Below are positions 26,563-35,107 of a stretch of 64,000 bases of DNA, in pieces. Source of the DNA: Verticiella sediminum. Its GTDB lineage: Bacteria > Pseudomonadota > Gammaproteobacteria > Burkholderiales > Burkholderiaceae_B. The notes under the pieces were generated by a model that was not told the origin of the DNA, ran no database searches, and saw only the letters and a program-made list of their open reading frames with translations. The DNA lies in assembly GCF_007558815.1 (NCBI RefSeq), contig NZ_VLTJ01000039.1, positions 248,001 to 312,000 on the forward strand, in the 5' to 3' direction. Made by a program: the position numbers and the translations under genes. Within the stretch, counting starts at the first letter, position 1, and every line of letters begins with the position of its first letter.

Positions 26563-29196
26563 ATGAAGCCCGATACGTTGCCGGAAGTCTCCGAGGCTGC
26601 GCCCGACGGGCTCACCTTCGCGCTGGTCCGTACGCGCGGCCTGTGGCCGCGCCTGCGGCCCTGGCTGATCGCTGCCCTCGTCCTGCTCCTGGGCCTGCTG
26701 GTGTTTCGCGGCCTGGGCCGGGTGCTGGTCGAGGTGTCCTATGACGACATCCTCGCTGCCGCGGCCGAGGTGTCCGTCGCGCATCTGGCCATGGCCGTGC
26801 TCGCGACAGTGGCGAGCTACGCGGCGCTGACCGGCTACGATTTCTCCGGGCTGCACTACGCCGGGGCGCGCTTGCCCTGGCGTACGGTCTGCCTGACCTC
26901 CTTCATTGCCTTCGCGCTGGGCAACAGCGTCGGTCTGGGCGCTTTGACCGGCGGCGGCGTGCGCATGCGCCTGTTCACCGCAGCCGGCGTCGAGCCCGCA
27001 CGCATCGCCAAGGCGGCGGCCTTCAACGCCGCGGCCTTCGGGGTGGGCATGCTGGTGTTCGGCGCGCTCGGCATTCTCTGGGACGCCGAGCGCGTGGCGA
27101 GCCTGTTGCGCATGCCGGCCGGGGTGGTCCAGGCGCTGGCGCTCGCCGGCCTGGCCGCGGTGGCGGTGTTCGTCGCCGTGTGCGCCCGGCGCCGCGAGAT
27201 TGCCCTCTGGGGGCGCTGGCGGCTGCCGCTGCCCAGCGCTGGGCTGGCGGTGCGCCAGCTCGTCATTTCCGCGCTCGAGCTGGCCGCGGCCGCGGCTTCG
27301 CTGTGGTTCCTGCTGCCGCAGGGCGTGGTGCCGCTGCCCGAGTTCATGGCTTTCTACGCCATCGGCATCGCCCTGGGCGTCATCAGCCATGTGCCGGGCG
27401 GGCTGGGCGTGTTCGAGGCGGTGATCCTGCTCGCCTTCGCCGGCCGCGCGCCGGCCGGGGAGATCGCCGCGGCGCTCGCGCTGTATCGCTGCGTCTATTT
27501 CCTGTTGCCGCTGGCGCTCGCCACCGTGCTGCTGGCCGTGCTGGAAGCGCGCGCCAGCACCTACGCCGCGCCGGTCGCGCGGGCGGCGCGCCGGCTCGCG
27601 CCCCGCCTGGTGGCGGCCTGCACGCTGGTGGCCGGGGTGTCGCTGCTGGTATCGGGCGTGACGCCGGCCAGCGAGACGGCCGTGGAAACGCTCGCGGCGC
27701 ACCTTCCCCTCTACCTCGTCGAGGCCTCGCACCTGATCGGCAGCATCGCCGGCTTCGTCCTGCTGCTGCTTTCGCGCGGGCTGCTGCACCGGCTGGCGGC
27801 CGCCTGGTGGGGCACGCTGCTGGTGCTGGGCGCGGCCGCCGTGGTGGCTTTGCCCAAGGGCATGACGGTGCCCGAGCTGGCCTTGCTCTGCGGTCTGCTC
27901 GCCTTGCTGCTGCTCACGCGCCGCCAGTTCGACCGGCCCTCGTCGCTGTACACCGGCACGCTCGAGCCGGACTGGCTGATCGCAGTGTCCGCGGTGCTGC
28001 TCGCCTGCATCTGGCTTTTCTTCTTCGTCTACCGCGACCTGGACTACAGCGACCGGCTGTGGTGGCAGTTCGCCTTCGACGCCCATGCGCCGCGCGCCCT
28101 GCGCGCGCTCATGCTGGCCTCCATCGTGATGATGGGCATCGGTTTGTGGCAACTGTTGCGCCGGCCCGACGTGAGCCTGCAGCCGCCCACGCAGCAAGAG
28201 ATGGCCGCGGCCCAGGAGATCGTGCGGCGCCAGTCCACGGCGCAGGCCGGCCTTGCCTTGATGGGCGACAAGAGCCTGCTGTTCTCCGCCTCGGGCGAGG
28301 CCTTCATCATGTTCGCCAAGCAGGGCCGCTCCTGGGTGGCGCTGTCCGATCCGGTCGGCCGGCGCGCCGACTGGTCCGAGCTGGTCTGGCGCTTCATCGA
28401 GATGGCCGACGCGCATGGCGGACGCGCTGTCTTCTACAAGACGCGGCCGCAGACGCTACCGCTGTATCTGGACGCCGGGCTGCGCGCCTTCAAGCTCGGC
28501 GAGCAGGCGCAGGTGTCGCTGCCCGACTTCAGCCTCAACGGGCCCGAGCGCGCCAAGCTGCGCCAGGCCCTGGGCCGTGGCAAGCGCGACGGCCTGGTGC
28601 TGGACGTGATCGAGCCGCAGGACGTGGCCGGCGTGCTGGACGAGCTGCGCGTGGTGTCTGACGCCTGGCTGGGCATGCACAAGGCACAGGAAAAGGGTTT
28701 TTCGCTGGGCACGTTCGATCCGGCCTACCTGCAGCGCCAGCCGGTGGCCGTCGTGCGCTTGCACGCGCCCGGCGAGCCCGGCAAGGTGGTGGCCTTCGCC
28801 TCGCTGCTGCGTCCGGACGTCGAGCGCATCGAGGTGGGCATCGACCTCATGCGCCATCTGCCCGAGGTGCCCGCGGCGACCATGGATTTCCTGTTCACCA
28901 GCCTGATCCTGCACTTCCAGGCGCTGGGCTACCAGCGCCTGGATCTGGGCATGGCGCCCATGTCCGGCATGTCCGAACACGAGCTCGCCTCGGTCTGGCA
29001 CCGCACCGCGCGCCTGATGTTCATGCACGGCGGCCGCTTCTACAATTTCCGCGGCCTGCGCGCCTTCAAGGACAAGTTTGGCCCGCAGTGGGAGGCGCGC
29101 TACCTGGTGTGCGCCCGCGGGCTGGCGCCATTGTTCGCCATGGCCGACACCACCGCGCTCATCAATGGCGGCCTCAAGGGAGTGGTCGGCAAATGA
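26563..29196 (+). CDS. mprF: Lysyl-phosphatidylglycerol synthase/flippase MprF
   Basis: 877 residues. The N-terminal 540 or so residues hold about 14 membrane segments, including the flippase core (LGNSVGLGALTGGGVRMRLF, FYAIGIALGVISHVPGGLGV). The cytoplasmic C-terminal DUF2156 synthase domain begins near 545: LMGDKSLLFSASGEAFIMFA, YKTRPQTLPLYLDAGLRAFK, GEQAQVSLPDFSLNG and LGMAPMSGMSEHELASVWH. It transfers Lys from Lys-tRNA to phosphatidylglycerol and flips the product, lowering surface charge. The next gene overlaps its stop and encodes the matching hydrolase family, so the pair is an operon. Confidence 0.94.
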   Translation: MKPDTLPEVSEAAPDGLTFALVRTRGLWPRLRPWLIAALVLLLGLLVFRGLGRVLVEVSYDDILAAAAEVSVAHLAMAVLATVASYAALTGYDFSGLHYAGARLPWRTVCLTSFIAFALGNSVGLGALTGGGVRMRLFTAAGVEPARIAKAAAFNAAAFGVGMLVFGALGILWDAERVASLLRMPAGVVQALALAGLAAVAVFVAVCARRREIALWGRWRLPLPSAGLAVRQLVISALELAAAAASLWFLLPQGVVPLPEFMAFYAIGIALGVISHVPGGLGVFEAVILLAFAGRAPAGEIAAALALYRCVYFLLPLALATVLLAVLEARASTYAAPVARAARRLAPRLVAACTLVAGVSLLVSGVTPASETAVETLAAHLPLYLVEASHLIGSIAGFVLLLLSRGLLHRLAAAWWGTLLVLGAAAVVALPKGMTVPELALLCGLLALLLLTRRQFDRPSSLYTGTLEPDWLIAVSAVLLACIWLFFFVYRDLDYSDRLWWQFAFDAHAPRALRALMLASIVMMGIGLWQLLRRPDVSLQPPTQQEMAAAQEIVRRQSTAQAGLALMGDKSLLFSASGEAFIMFAKQGRSWVALSDPVGRRADWSELVWRFIEMADAHGGRAVFYKTRPQTLPLYLDAGLRAFKLGEQAQVSLPDFSLNGPERAKLRQALGRGKRDGLVLDVIEPQDVAGVLDELRVVSDAWLGMHKAQEKGFSLGTFDPAYLQRQPVAVVRLHAPGEPGKVVAFASLLRPDVERIEVGIDLMRHLPEVPAATMDFLFTSLILHFQALGYQRLDLGMAPMSGMSEHELASVWHRTARLMFMHGGRFYNFRGLRAFKDKFGPQWEARYLVCARGLAPLFAMADTTALINGGLKGVVGK

Positions 29197-30704
29197 CGTG
29201 CACCCGCCTGCTGGCATGGGCCTGCAGCGCGGCCCTGGCCCTGGCCGGTGCCGTGGCGCATGCCGCCGAGCCCGTGCGCTTCTCGCATGGCCTGTTCGAG
29301 AACATCCCGGTCTACCCGCCGCAGGGGGACGCCACGGGGGCCGTGATGCTGATCTCGGATGCGGAAGGTTGGGATGCCGCCGCCGATGCGCTGGCGCGCG
29401 CGCTGGCCGGCGCCGGCGCGCTGGTGGCCGGGGTCGACGTGCGCACTCTATATCGCGACGCCCGGGCGGTGGACTGCCTGTATCCCTATGGCGACCTGGA
29501 CAATCTCGCGCGCAACGTGCAGGCCTATCTGCAGGCGCGTACGGTCTACGCGCCCATCGTGGCCGGCCTGGGCGAGGGCGGCGCGCTGGCCTACGCGGTC
29601 AGCGCCGGTGCGCCCGCAGGCACTTTCGTCGGCGCGTTGAGTTATGGCTTTCGGCCGCGCCTGAACGCGCCGCTGCTGCTGTGCGAGGGCAGGGACGAGG
29701 TGTACACCACCGGGGCGCGGCGCGAACCCATGCGCCTGCTGCCGGTAGGCGCCGATGCGCCGCCTTGGTACGACCTGCAGAACCCGACCGAGCCGGACGC
29801 GTCGGCCGCGCGCGCCTTCCTGGCCCACGTGCCGCAGGGACATGCGCTGGCCTATCCCGACGATGCCGAAGCCCGCCACCTGGGGCCGCTCGCGCCTGCG
29901 GTGCAGGCGCGCTGGGTCGAGGGCTACCGCGCGCTCGCCGCCCATGCGCAGCGCACCGCCGGCGCGCCGGCGGCGCTGGCCGAGCTGCCGCTCGTACCGG
30001 TCGAGGCCAAGGCCGGCGCGCCGGCGAGCGACCTGTTCGCCGTGCTGGTGAGCGGCGACGGGGGGTGGGCGAAGATCGACGAGGTGCTGGCCGAGCACCT
30101 GACCGCGGCGGGCGTGCCGGTGGTGGGCGTGGACGCGCTGCGCTACTTCTGGCGCGAACGCACGCCCGAGGGCTGGGCGCGCGACCTCGAGCGCATCGTG
30201 GCGTTCTATCGCGCGCAGTGGCACAAGCCCCGCGTGGTGCTGATCGGCTTTTCGCAGGGGGCCGACGTCATGCCCTTCGCCGCCAGCCGCCTGTCGCCGG
30301 GCGCCCGCGCGGCCGTCGCCCGCGTGGTGCTGCTCAGCCCCGGCCAGCGCGCGGCATTCGAATTCCACGTCGCCAACTGGCTGTCCTCGCCCAATGACGG
30401 GGTGCCGGTGGCGCCCGAGATCCAGCGGTTGCCGGCCGGGCTGGTCGTGTGCGTATATGGCGAGGACGACGACGGCAGCGTCTGTCCGGGCATGAAGGCG
30501 ACGCCGGGCGTGGAGGTGCGCGCCTTGCCGGGCGACCATCATTTCGACGACGACTACGACGCCGTTGGCCGGGTGATCCGCGACGCCTATGCGGTATCGA
30601 TCCCGGTCGCAGCCCCGGCATCGGCCCCCGCCACGACCCCGACCCCGGCATCGGCCGAAGCCCTGACCCCAGCTCCCGCCTCAGGCGAGACGGCGACGCC
30701 CTGA
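29193..30704 (+). CDS. acvB: AcvB/VirJ-family periplasmic hydrolase (probable lysyl-PG hydrolase)
   Basis: 503 residues, ATGA overlap with mprF. Signal peptide to about residue 24 (LALAGAVAHA-AE). An N-terminal divergent alpha/beta domain is followed from about 275 by the VirJ domain: FAVLVSGDGGWAKIDEVLAE, then VVLIGFSQGADVMPFAASRL with nucleophile Ser354 in GFSQG, and a terminal GDHHFDDDYD containing the catalytic His candidate. Residues after 468 are an Ala/Pro/Thr-rich tail. AcvB in Agrobacterium and the lpiA-acvB operon of rhizobia hydrolyse lysyl-phosphatidylglycerol and aid acid tolerance; gene order here supports the same role. Confidence 0.87.
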   Translation: MTCTRLLAWACSAALALAGAVAHAAEPVRFSHGLFENIPVYPPQGDATGAVMLISDAEGWDAAADALARALAGAGALVAGVDVRTLYRDARAVDCLYPYGDLDNLARNVQAYLQARTVYAPIVAGLGEGGALAYAVSAGAPAGTFVGALSYGFRPRLNAPLLLCEGRDEVYTTGARREPMRLLPVGADAPPWYDLQNPTEPDASAARAFLAHVPQGHALAYPDDAEARHLGPLAPAVQARWVEGYRALAAHAQRTAGAPAALAELPLVPVEAKAGAPASDLFAVLVSGDGGWAKIDEVLAEHLTAAGVPVVGVDALRYFWRERTPEGWARDLERIVAFYRAQWHKPRVVLIGFSQGADVMPFAASRLSPGARAAVARVVLLSPGQRAAFEFHVANWLSSPNDGVPVAPEIQRLPAGLVVCVYGEDDDGSVCPGMKATPGVEVRALPGDHHFDDDYDAVGRVIRDAYAVSIPVAAPASAPATTPTPASAEALTPAPASGETATP

Positions 30705-30763
30705 CCTTGGCGCTCGCCCCCCGGGGCCGACGCCCAAGCGCCCCGCGCCGACTTGCCTGCGGC

Positions 30764-32101
30764 TCAGAACGTCGCCGCGGCGGCCGCCAGCGCCTCGGCC
30801 GCCAGGCGGCCGCTGCGCACCGCGCCTTCGAGCACGCCGGGATAGCCGGTGTCGGTCCAGTCGCCCGCGAGCGCCAGGCGCGGCCAGGGCGTGCGCGCGC
30901 CGGGCCGCGCCAACCGGGGCGTGGCGGCGAAGGTGGCGCGCTTGTCGATCAGCAACTGGTCGGCGATCACGGGCGGCAGACCGGGCAGCTCGGCATGCAG
31001 TTGGGCGAGCAGGGCGGCGCGCGCCTGCTCGCGCGGCAGCGCCGCCAAGGCGCCGGCGTCGCTCGCCACCACGGTGAGTTCCGCACCCGGGCCGGGCAGG
31101 CCGAACAGGCGGGAGCGGTCGAACAGCCACTGCCCGTGCCGCTGCGCGTGCGCGTCGTCGTTCAGCATGAGGATCGGCGCATCGAGCGGCACCGGGCCAT
31201 CCAGCCGGACCGTGAGGGTGGCGATGGGCCGGTAGTCGTAGCCCTCCAAGGCCTGCCGCAGTGCTTGCGCGCCGGGTACGGATTCGAGCAGGCGCGCGGC
31301 CGAGTCGGGGGGCACGGCGAGCACCGCGGCGTCGTAGGCTGCGCCTTCGACCTCGATGGCGTCGATGCCGGGCGCAAGCCGGCGCACCGGCGCACCGTAG
31401 CGCACCGCCAGGCGGGCCGCCGCGGCGTCCGGCCAGAGGGCGGAGAGGTCGGCGCGCGGCAGCAGCAGGTCGCTGTGCGCACGCGGCGCATCCAGTGCAT
31501 CGCGCAGCACGGCGCAGAATAGGCCGGCACAGGCCTCGGCGGGCTCGGTATTGAGCGCGGCCAGGCATAGCGGGCGCCACAGGCCCTGCACCAGCGCGGC
31601 GGGCTGGCGTTCGCGAGCGAGCAGGTCGGCCACGGTGCGGGCCTGGGCGCGCCAGGCGCGCCGGCGCAGTGCATGGACGAAGCGCACCGCGGCCAGGCGT
31701 GCGGGCCAGGTCAATCCGCGCGCACCGAGCAGGGCGAATGCCGCGTGCCAGGGTGCGGGCAGGCGCGGCGCCCGCAGGGCGAAGCTGCGATCCAGGCGTT
31801 CCAGACGCAGCGGCAGGCGCAGCAGCCGCTGCGCCGGCGCGACGCCCAGCCCGGCCATGAGCGCGAGCGTCTCCGTGTAGGCGCCCAGCAGGATGTGCTG
31901 CCCGTTGTCCAGCGGAGCGGCGAACCCTGCCGCTGCATCGACGCGGCGCGCGCGCCCGCCGGCCAGGCGCGCTGCCTCGTAGACGACGACCTCGGCGCCG
32001 CACGCCTGCAGGGCCAGGCCGGCCGACAGCCCGGCCCAGCCCGCGCCGATCACCGCCACGCGGCGGCCGGCGAGCGCAGCAGCGGGGCGCACGGCACTCA
32101 C
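30764..32101 (-). CDS. hpnE: Hydroxysqualene dehydroxylase HpnE
   Basis: 445 residues from a GTG at 32101 that overlaps the hpnD stop as GTGA. FAD-binding GRRVAVIGAGWAGLSAGLAL begins near residue 10, followed by EAARLAGGRARRVD and DNGQHILLGAYTETLALM, the HpnE signature; the C-terminus has LALAGDWTDTGYPGVLEGAV. It reductively removes the hydroxyl of hydroxysqualene to give squalene. Third gene of hpnCDE. The 58-bp gap to the convergent acvB has a weak GC hairpin only. Confidence 0.93.
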   Translation of the reverse strand: MSAVRPAAALAGRRVAVIGAGWAGLSAGLALQACGAEVVVYEAARLAGGRARRVDAAAGFAAPLDNGQHILLGAYTETLALMAGLGVAPAQRLLRLPLRLERLDRSFALRAPRLPAPWHAAFALLGARGLTWPARLAAVRFVHALRRRAWRAQARTVADLLARERQPAALVQGLWRPLCLAALNTEPAEACAGLFCAVLRDALDAPRAHSDLLLPRADLSALWPDAAAARLAVRYGAPVRRLAPGIDAIEVEGAAYDAAVLAVPPDSAARLLESVPGAQALRQALEGYDYRPIATLTVRLDGPVPLDAPILMLNDDAHAQRHGQWLFDRSRLFGLPGPGAELTVVASDAGALAALPREQARAALLAQLHAELPGLPPVIADQLLIDKRATFAATPRLARPGARTPWPRLALAGDWTDTGYPGVLEGAVRSGRLAAEALAAAAATF

Positions 32102-32961
32102 GCCGCGCTGGGCGGCAGGGCGATGCGCCCGCCGCGTACCCAGGTCTTCCAGGCGATCCAGAGTTTGCGCACCGGGGTCAGGCTGATCCGGCGATCCAGC
32201 ACCGGGAATTCGTCGCGCGCGATCTCGTCGAGCAGGGCGTGGTAGATCGCGGCCATGATGAGCCCCGGTCGCTGGGTGCGCCGGTCGGCCTCGGGCAGCG
32301 CCGCCAGCGCTTCGCGATAGACCGTCTGGGCGCGTTCGGCCTGAAAGCGCATGAGCGCGACGAATTTGTCGGACTGGCGCGCGTTCAGGATGTCGGCGGC
32401 TTTCACGTCGAAGCGCTGCAGCTCGTTGACCGGCAGGTAGATGCGCCCGCGCCGCGCGTCGTCGCCCACGTCGCGGATGATGTTGGTCAACTGCAGCGCG
32501 AGGCCGAGCTTGCGGGCGTACTCGAGCGTGTGCGCGTCGGTGTAGCCGAAGATGCTCGCCGAGAGTTCGCCCACCACCCCGGCCACGTGCCAGCAATAGC
32601 GTTCCAGGCCCGGGAAATCCAGGTAGCGGGTCTGGGTCAGGTCCATCTCCATGCCCTCGACGATGGCCTGCAGGCGCGCCTCGGTGATGTCGAAGGCGCC
32701 CAGGTGCGGCAGCAGCGCGCGCGTGACGGGATGGTCCGGCCTGCCCGCGAACATCTGGCTCACCTGCTGGCGCCACCAGGCGAGCTTGATGCGCGCCACC
32801 GAGGGGTCGTTCACTTCGTCGACGACATCGTCCACCTCGCGGCAGAAGGCATACAGCGCCGTGATGGCGCGCCTTCTTTCCGGCGGCAGGAAGAGAAAAC
32901 TGTAGTAGAAGCTCGAGCCGCTCTGCGCGGCCTTTTCCTGGCAGTACTGGTCCGGGGTCAT
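32098..32961 (-). CDS. hpnD: Presqualene diphosphate synthase HpnD
   Basis: 287 residues from ATG 32961, overlapping the hpnC stop as ATGA; the longer reading from 33132 is rejected. Trans-isoprenyl diphosphate synthase motifs: FYYSFLFLPPERRRAITALY, the first Asp-rich CREVDDVVDE and second LTNIIRDVGDDARRGRIYLP. It condenses two farnesyl diphosphates to presqualene diphosphate, used next by HpnC. Confidence 0.94.
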   Translation of the reverse strand: MTPDQYCQEKAAQSGSSFYYSFLFLPPERRRAITALYAFCREVDDVVDEVNDPSVARIKLAWWRQQVSQMFAGRPDHPVTRALLPHLGAFDITEARLQAIVEGMEMDLTQTRYLDFPGLERYCWHVAGVVGELSASIFGYTDAHTLEYARKLGLALQLTNIIRDVGDDARRGRIYLPVNELQRFDVKAADILNARQSDKFVALMRFQAERAQTVYREALAALPEADRRTQRPGLIMAAIYHALLDEIARDEFPVLDRRISLTPVRKLWIAWKTWVRGGRIALPPSAA

Positions 32962-33827
32962 GGCGTGGCCGGCTGCGCGGGCGCGACGCGGCGATAGGTG
33001 AGGGCGCGTCCGCCGATGGCGAGCCAGTCGCGGCGGCCGAGGGTGGGACGGGCGTGGAACACGTCGTAGTCGGCCGCTTCGATACGGTCCAGAATACGCA
33101 AACCGCCGCATACTACCAAACGCAGCTCCCATCCGATGCGTCCGGGCAGGCGCGTGGCGAGCGGCGCGCCGCGCAGCAGGTGCTCCCGGGCGCGCTCGAG
33201 CTGCCGGGCCATGAGCCGACGCCAGGCGGCGGTGCCGGTCTGGCCGCGCAGCCCGGCGTCGGCCAGGCCGGCGGCGCGCAGCTCGTCCTGCGGTACGTAG
33301 ACCCGGCCCTTGGCAAGGTCGATCGCCACGTCCTGGCAGAAGTTCACCAACTGCAGGCCGGTGCAGATCGCGTCCGAATCGTGCAGGTTGTGCGCGTCGG
33401 CCGCGTCGTACAGGCGCAGCATCAGTTCGCCGACCGGGTCGGCCGAATGCCGGCAGTATTGCAGCAGGGCGGCTTCGTCGGCGTAGCGGTGCTGGGTGAC
33501 GTCCTGCTCGAAGGCGGTGAGCAGGCGGGCGAAGGGCTCGATGGGCAGGCGAAAGGCGCGGACCACGGTGCGCAGGGGCTCGAAGACCGCCGCCGGTGCG
33601 GTCTCGGGCAGCGCGGCGTCGTGCTCGATGGCGGCCAGGCCGGCGCGATAGCCGGCCAGCGCGGCCAGGCGTTCGGCGGGCGGCGCATCGCCCTCGTCGG
33701 CGATGTCGTCGGCCGTGCGCGCGTAGCGGTAGATGTGCTGGACCGCCTCGCGCAGCCGACTCGGCAGCAGCAGGGAGGCGACCGGGAAGTTCTCGTAGTG
33801 GTCGACGGGCATGCCGTATTTTGGCAT
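32958..33827 (-). CDS. hpnC: Hydroxysqualene synthase HpnC
   Basis: 289 residues from ATG 33827 (AAGGGG upstream). Starts at 33863/33872 are disfavoured because a good promoter's -10 lies at 33862-33867. Motifs: DHYENFPVASLLLPSRLREA, YRYARTADDIADEGDAP, LLTAFEQDVTQHRYAD and QLVNFCQDVAIDLAKGRVYV. It converts presqualene diphosphate to hydroxysqualene. First gene of a tightly overlapping hpnC-hpnD-hpnE operon; no squalene-hopene cyclase gene is present in the window. Confidence 0.93.
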   Translation of the reverse strand: MPKYGMPVDHYENFPVASLLLPSRLREAVQHIYRYARTADDIADEGDAPPAERLAALAGYRAGLAAIEHDAALPETAPAAVFEPLRTVVRAFRLPIEPFARLLTAFEQDVTQHRYADEAALLQYCRHSADPVGELMLRLYDAADAHNLHDSDAICTGLQLVNFCQDVAIDLAKGRVYVPQDELRAAGLADAGLRGQTGTAAWRRLMARQLERAREHLLRGAPLATRLPGRIGWELRLVVCGGLRILDRIEAADYDVFHARPTLGRRDWLAIGGRALTYRRVAPAQPATP

Positions 33828-33861
33828 GTGGAAACCCCTTCTATCGGTCGCGGCCTGGGCC

Positions 33862-33891
33862 ATGATATACATGCTGTTTTTACACTGTTAA
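33862..33891 (-). promoter_or_regulatory. Sigma70-type promoter of hpnCDE
   Basis: On the minus strand TTAACA (33891-33886) and TATCAT (33867-33862) are each 5/6 matches to -35 and -10 with an 18-bp spacer. The predicted transcript would start about 28 nt before the hpnC ATG at 33827. The divergent RND adaptor starts 22 bp from the -35 box. Confidence 0.55.
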
Positions 33892-33912
33892 GTTCCAGCG
33901 GCGGGCGGAGCC

Positions 33913-35097
33913 ATGGCGTGGAAGCGGGAGACGGCGCGTTGCGCGGGGCGGCGCGTGCGGCGGGGAGTGTGGGCGCTGGCGGCCGTGGCCGTGCTGCTGT
34001 CCGGGTGCGAGCGCAATGCGGCCGTCGCGGAAATCCCGCCCAGGCCGGTGCGCACGCTGGTGCTGGCCGAGCAGGCGGTGGACGTGGTCGGCGTCTTCCC
34101 CGGCGAGGTGCGCCCGCGCGTGGAGTCGCGCCTCGCCTTCCAGATCGGCGGGCGCCTGGTCGAGCGTCTGGTGCAGGCCGGCGATACGGTTGCCGCCGGC
34201 CAGCCGCTCGCGCGCGTCGATCCGCAGGATCTCGAACTCGCCGCGGCCGCCGCGCGAGCCGAACTCGCCGCCGCCGAGGTGGAGAGCCGGCGCACCGGTG
34301 CGGACCTCACGCGCTACGGCAAACTGCGCGAATCCGGCTTCATCAGCGCGGCCGAGCTCGATCAGCGCAAGGCCGCGCACGACGCCGCGCAAGCGCGCGT
34401 CGCGCAGGCCCGGGCCGGGTTGCGCACGCGTGCCAACCAGGCCGAGTACGCCATCCTGCGTTCCGACGCCGCGGGCGTGGTCACGGGGGTGGACGCCGAG
34501 GTCGGGCAGGTGGTCTCGGCCGGGCAGTCGATCGTGCGCGTGGCGCGCGACGAAGGCAAGGAGATCGCCTTCCAGATCCCCGAGGGCCGGCTGGAGCGCG
34601 TACGCGGCGCCGGCGCGGGCCGGGTGGAACTCTGGAGCGGCGGCCCCGTCCTGCAGGCGCGTCTGCGCGAGGTGTCGGCCAGCGCCGATCCGGCCACGCG
34701 CGCATTTCCGGCGCGCGCCGCCCTGGTCGACGCGCCGCCCAGTGTGCACTACGGCATGACCGCGACGATCCGTTTCAGCAGTCCGCTCGCGCAGTCCCTG
34801 GTGCGCGCGCCGCTGTCGGCGCTGATCCGCGACGGTGGGCAGGAGGCGGTATGGCTGCTCGACCCGGCGAGCCTGACCGTGTCGCGCCGGCCGGTCCAGG
34901 TGCTGACCATGACCGACGCCGACGTGGTACTGGGCCCGGGCTTGCCGCCTGGCGCCGAGATCGTCACCGCCGGGGTGCACATGCTGCAGGAAGGCCAGCA
35001 GGTGCGCCGCCTCGCCGGTGCCGCGCCGGCCGCCGCAGGCCCGGTGCAGGCGACGCTGCCGCTGGCGCCCGCGAACGCCGAACGCGGCGCGCACTGA
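33913..35097 (+). CDS. RND efflux periplasmic adaptor (HlyD/MFP) lipoprotein
   Basis: 394 residues. N-terminal hydrophobic segment and lipobox LLSGC (Cys at about 32) indicate a lipoprotein. Barrel-sandwich halves flank a coiled-coil hairpin: RLVERLVQAGDTVAAGQPLA, then RAELAAAEVESRRTGADLTR and VTGVDAEVGQVVSAGQSIV. The Ala/Pro-rich C-terminus is unstructured. It bridges the RND pump gene 10 bp downstream to an outer-membrane channel, which is not encoded here. No regulator is adjacent; hpnC is divergent. Confidence 0.92.
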   Translation: MAWKRETARCAGRRVRRGVWALAAVAVLLSGCERNAAVAEIPPRPVRTLVLAEQAVDVVGVFPGEVRPRVESRLAFQIGGRLVERLVQAGDTVAAGQPLARVDPQDLELAAAAARAELAAAEVESRRTGADLTRYGKLRESGFISAAELDQRKAAHDAAQARVAQARAGLRTRANQAEYAILRSDAAGVVTGVDAEVGQVVSAGQSIVRVARDEGKEIAFQIPEGRLERVRGAGAGRVELWSGGPVLQARLREVSASADPATRAFPARAALVDAPPSVHYGMTATIRFSSPLAQSLVRAPLSALIRDGGQEAVWLLDPASLTVSRRPVQVLTMTDADVVLGPGLPPGAEIVTAGVHMLQEGQQVRRLAGAAPAAAGPVQATLPLAPANAERGAH

Positions 35098-35107
35098 CGG
35101 GGGCACC

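Noticed and set aside
33863-33872. Longer hpnC start (ATG 33863 or 33872)
   Set aside because: These codons fall on or upstream of the -10 box; the ATG at 33827 has its own ribosome binding site and family-typical start.
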